From Roseiconus lacunae (GTDB lineage: Bacteria > Planctomycetota > Planctomycetia > Pirellulales > Pirellulaceae), in contig NZ_VSZO01000010.1 in NCBI RefSeq assembly GCF_008312935.1, positions 434,001 through 498,000 on the forward strand: 64,000 nucleotides of DNA, read 5' to 3'. Made by a program: the position numbers and the translations under genes. Below, in pieces: positions 61,671 through 64,000 of the stretch. The notes beneath the pieces are model-generated. The model ran no database searches, had not been told where the DNA came from, and was given only the letters and a program-made list of their open reading frames with translations. How positions within the stretch are numbered: the first letter of the stretch is position 1; each line of letters opens with the position of its first letter.

Positions 61671-63950
61671 TTATTCTCGGTAACCTTGTTTTTGAAACGG
61701 ATCGCTTTCGATGATCGCGACGATCAAGTATGCGAAGCGATCGCCACCGGCATGGCAGTCACTGACGATCTGATCGATGGCACATTTGTCGTAGTATTCG
61801 GTTCCGCGGCCGATCGCATAAATCAACAACTTTTCGGCGAGCGCGCGGATAAAGTCATCTTTGCGATGCGTACTTAGAAGTCGCCGAAGGTCGTCGATTC
61901 CGTTGAATGCTGTGCCGTCTGGGAAGACGCCCGACGCGTTGATCTCGTCGACCCCATCGGTGCTTCGCCAGCGTCCGACGGCGTCGAAGTTTTCCAATGC
62001 AAACCCGAGCGGATCCATCATGTTGTGACAAGTCGCACAGGCGGGGTTCGCGCGATGCTGCTCCAATCGTTCACGCAATGTTCCGGCCAGTTTGCCACGG
62101 GGCAATTCGGGGACGTCGGCCGGTGCCGGGGGTGGCGGCGTGTTCAGCAGATTCTCCAGCACCCATTTGCCTCGCTTGACCGGGCTGGTCCGTGTCGGGT
62201 TGCTGGTCACGGTCAAGACGCTTCCGTGGGTCAGTAAACCACCGCGGGGTGTCCCGGCGAGAGAGACCTTGCGGAAGTCCTGGCCTTCGACCCCGGGAAT
62301 GCCGTAGAACTTGGCCAAGGGTTCGTTCAAATAGGTGAAGTCGGCATCGAGCAAAGTCGTCACCGGCATATTTTCACGCATCACTCCGGCAAAGAAGGTC
62401 AACGTTTCTCGCCACAGAAGCGTGCGAATTTCGTTATCGAATCCACGATACAGCCGAGTGTCCGGATCGACGGTTTCGAGGTTTCGCAGCTGAAGCCACT
62501 GCGACGCAAAATTGTCGACGAACTGGTTTGAGCGGCGGTCGCGGATCATCGAAGCGATCTTTTGTAGCAACCGCGATCGGTCGCGGATCGTGCCTTGGTG
62601 TGCCATCGACAACAGCTCATCATCCGGCATGCTACTCCACAGAAAGTACGAAATCCGCGTAGCCAGTTCATAGTTGTTGATCGATGGCATCTCGCCGTCG
62701 TCATTCGGCGTGCGTGGTCGCTCGATCTTGAATAGAAAGTGTGGCGAGACAAGGACGCTAGCGATCGCAACTTGCATCGCGTCTTCGTAGAGACCACCGG
62801 CCTGGCGGACGTCGCTCACCAACCGGACCAATCGTTCGACTTCACTTTTGCTTACCGGCCGACGAAAGGCACGGCTGGCGAAACGGGCCAGCACCGCGCG
62901 AGCTGCTTGCAACTCACTCACGTCGCGTGACGGTGAGACGTACAAGATCCTTCGATGACTCGCGGGGAGCTTTTCCGGATCGACGTACGTCTTTCGTCGC
63001 TGGGCCCCAGAGAGTTTGACGTGGTAAAGATGGAAGTTTCGATCGACAACCCCCTCCTGGTAAAAGTCGTTGATGAAACTGAGTTCAATCTTACGCTGGC
63101 CACGCCCTAAACGAAGCGGAATCGTGATGTCTTCGGCGTCTTCACTGGTGACATCAATGACCTTAGGTTTTCCTCCCCAATTGACTTCGATCTTGACCGG
63201 TTCGTCGCCGCCTTGATCGCCGCCGGCAGTGAGAGTCAGTTCGAACTCGCCGCCAAAAGGAAGGTCGACTTGCAGGGCAACGGTACCGGCCGAAGCCATC
63301 ACCAGTGGCGCGGTGCCTCGGTATTTTTCCGCGCCGATCAACGCGGACGCCGTCCGTTGGATGTCAAAGATTTCCGGCGGCGGTGGTGCATAGATCGCTT
63401 CGCCGGAAATCTCCATCGCGGCATCGACATATTTTTCCATCAAGATCGGGGGCAACGAAAGCACATCACCGATGTTGTCGAAACCATAGCCGACATCGTC
63501 GCCGGAAAAGTCGTCGGCGGGCTTGTAATCCACGCCGGTCAGGTCACGAATCGTATTGCGATACTCGGTGCGGTTTAATCGACGAAGTGCGACACGACCT
63601 GCGTTTGGGTTTTGCACGCAGTTCACGGCGTTGGCCAACGAGTCAATCGTTTGGACCATCCGCGCCCGCGTCTCGGCATCCATCTCGGGGCCGTCTTCGG
63701 GCGGCATTGAGCCCAGTCGCAGGTGCGCGATCGCTTGGTTCCAGCGCGAACGGTTGGCACTTAAACTGGCCGCAGTAGAATCGACCGCGAGATCGATTTC
63801 ACTGCCATGATCATGACAATCCAAACAATACGTACGGACCAGCGGCAGCAGCGTATTACGGAAGACGGTTTCGTTATCCGGATCTTCGCCCCAGACACTT
63901 GGTACGCCAATGATCGCGAAAGCCAGTGCGACCAACACACAGGTCATCAA
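61671..63950 (-). CDS. Planctomycete cytochrome-type DUF1587/1592/1588/1585 protein (second module)
   Basis: A protein of 759 or more residues with the same domain order as the 35.6-kb gene. A leader peptide (CVLVALAFAIIGVPSVWGED) precedes the heme motif CLDCH. DUF1587 (RLNRTEYRNTIRDLTG, FDNIGDVLSLPPIL), DUF1592 (VLVSPHFLFKIERPR), DUF1588 (TPRGGLLTHGSVLTVTSNPT) and C-terminal DUF1585 (YAIGRGTEY) with CATCHNMMDPLG follow. The frame stays open from 63950 to the window edge at 64000, so the true start could lie outside the window. Confidence 0.9.
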   Translation of the reverse strand: MMTCVLVALAFAIIGVPSVWGEDPDNETVFRNTLLPLVRTYCLDCHDHGSEIDLAVDSTAASLSANRSRWNQAIAHLRLGSMPPEDGPEMDAETRARMVQTIDSLANAVNCVQNPNAGRVALRRLNRTEYRNTIRDLTGVDYKPADDFSGDDVGYGFDNIGDVLSLPPILMEKYVDAAMEISGEAIYAPPPPEIFDIQRTASALIGAEKYRGTAPLVMASAGTVALQVDLPFGGEFELTLTAGGDQGGDEPVKIEVNWGGKPKVIDVTSEDAEDITIPLRLGRGQRKIELSFINDFYQEGVVDRNFHLYHVKLSGAQRRKTYVDPEKLPASHRRILYVSPSRDVSELQAARAVLARFASRAFRRPVSKSEVERLVRLVSDVRQAGGLYEDAMQVAIASVLVSPHFLFKIERPRTPNDDGEMPSINNYELATRISYFLWSSMPDDELLSMAHQGTIRDRSRLLQKIASMIRDRRSNQFVDNFASQWLQLRNLETVDPDTRLYRGFDNEIRTLLWRETLTFFAGVMRENMPVTTLLDADFTYLNEPLAKFYGIPGVEGQDFRKVSLAGTPRGGLLTHGSVLTVTSNPTRTSPVKRGKWVLENLLNTPPPPAPADVPELPRGKLAGTLRERLEQHRANPACATCHNMMDPLGFALENFDAVGRWRSTDGVDEINASGVFPDGTAFNGIDDLRRLLSTHRKDDFIRALAEKLLIYAIGRGTEYYDKCAIDQIVSDCHAGGDRFAYLIVAIIESDPFQKQGYRE

Positions 63951-64000
63951 GCGACCGCCGTTTGGGTTCGTCGAGGATGCAGCGAAATCGTTCTGGTGCA

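Overview
The window looks like a chromosome segment of a marine planctomycete close to Rhodopirellula/Pirellulaceae. This rests on gene families: a secreted sulfatase, two copies of the DUF1552 plus DUF1592-type cytochrome module, a Ser/Thr kinase fused to WD40 repeats, PQQ-type beta-propeller proteins, DUF3472, Tat-exported Gfo/Idh/MocA oxidoreductases, and a redoxin-cytochrome-monooxygenase fusion. Genes often lack clear Shine-Dalgarno sequences and use GTG or TTG starts. I saw no rRNA, tRNA, prophage or classical transposase.

Layout. 1-8.0 kb: the end of a YiaW/YiaV-like membrane pair, a sulfatase, a TetR regulator with a DUF1348 gene, and a SulP transporter fused to a beta-carbonic anhydrase. 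8.2-16 kb: an orphan NtrC-type regulator, a MarR-pirin pair with a palindromic site between them, an OmpA-type lipoprotein and an ABC exporter. 16-24 kb: a large kinase-WD40 protein, a lactate-permease family transporter and a membrane PQQ-propeller protein. 24-34 kb: selO, a MacAB-like exporter, a zinc-ribbon membrane protein, prfB and mnmA. 34-42 kb: the first DUF1552/DUF1592 module and an MlaF-MlaE fusion with a membrane-anchored partner. 42-49.5 kb: an LRR protein, a fructosamine-kinase family protein, the redoxin/cytochrome/monooxygenase/EF-hand fusion, a DUF3472 protein, and a 1.4 kb gene-poor region holding a six-copy 82-bp hairpin array. 49.5-58.5 kb: ftsK, a DUF559 nuclease gene framed by 47-bp inverted repeats, a small carbohydrate cluster (Gfo/Idh/MocA; hexulose-phosphate-synthase-like, alcohol dehydrogenase, sugar isomerase) and a threonine-dehydratase-like enzyme. 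58.5-64 kb: DUF167, another PQQ-propeller protein and the second DUF1552/DUF1592 module.

The most unusual structures are the inverted-repeat-bounded DUF559 nuclease cassette (52336-52875), the 82-bp double-hairpin array (48426-48919), the MlaF-MlaE fusion locus, and a degenerate intergenic repeat seen at three places. All functional calls come from reading motifs by eye. Similarity searches were not possible.
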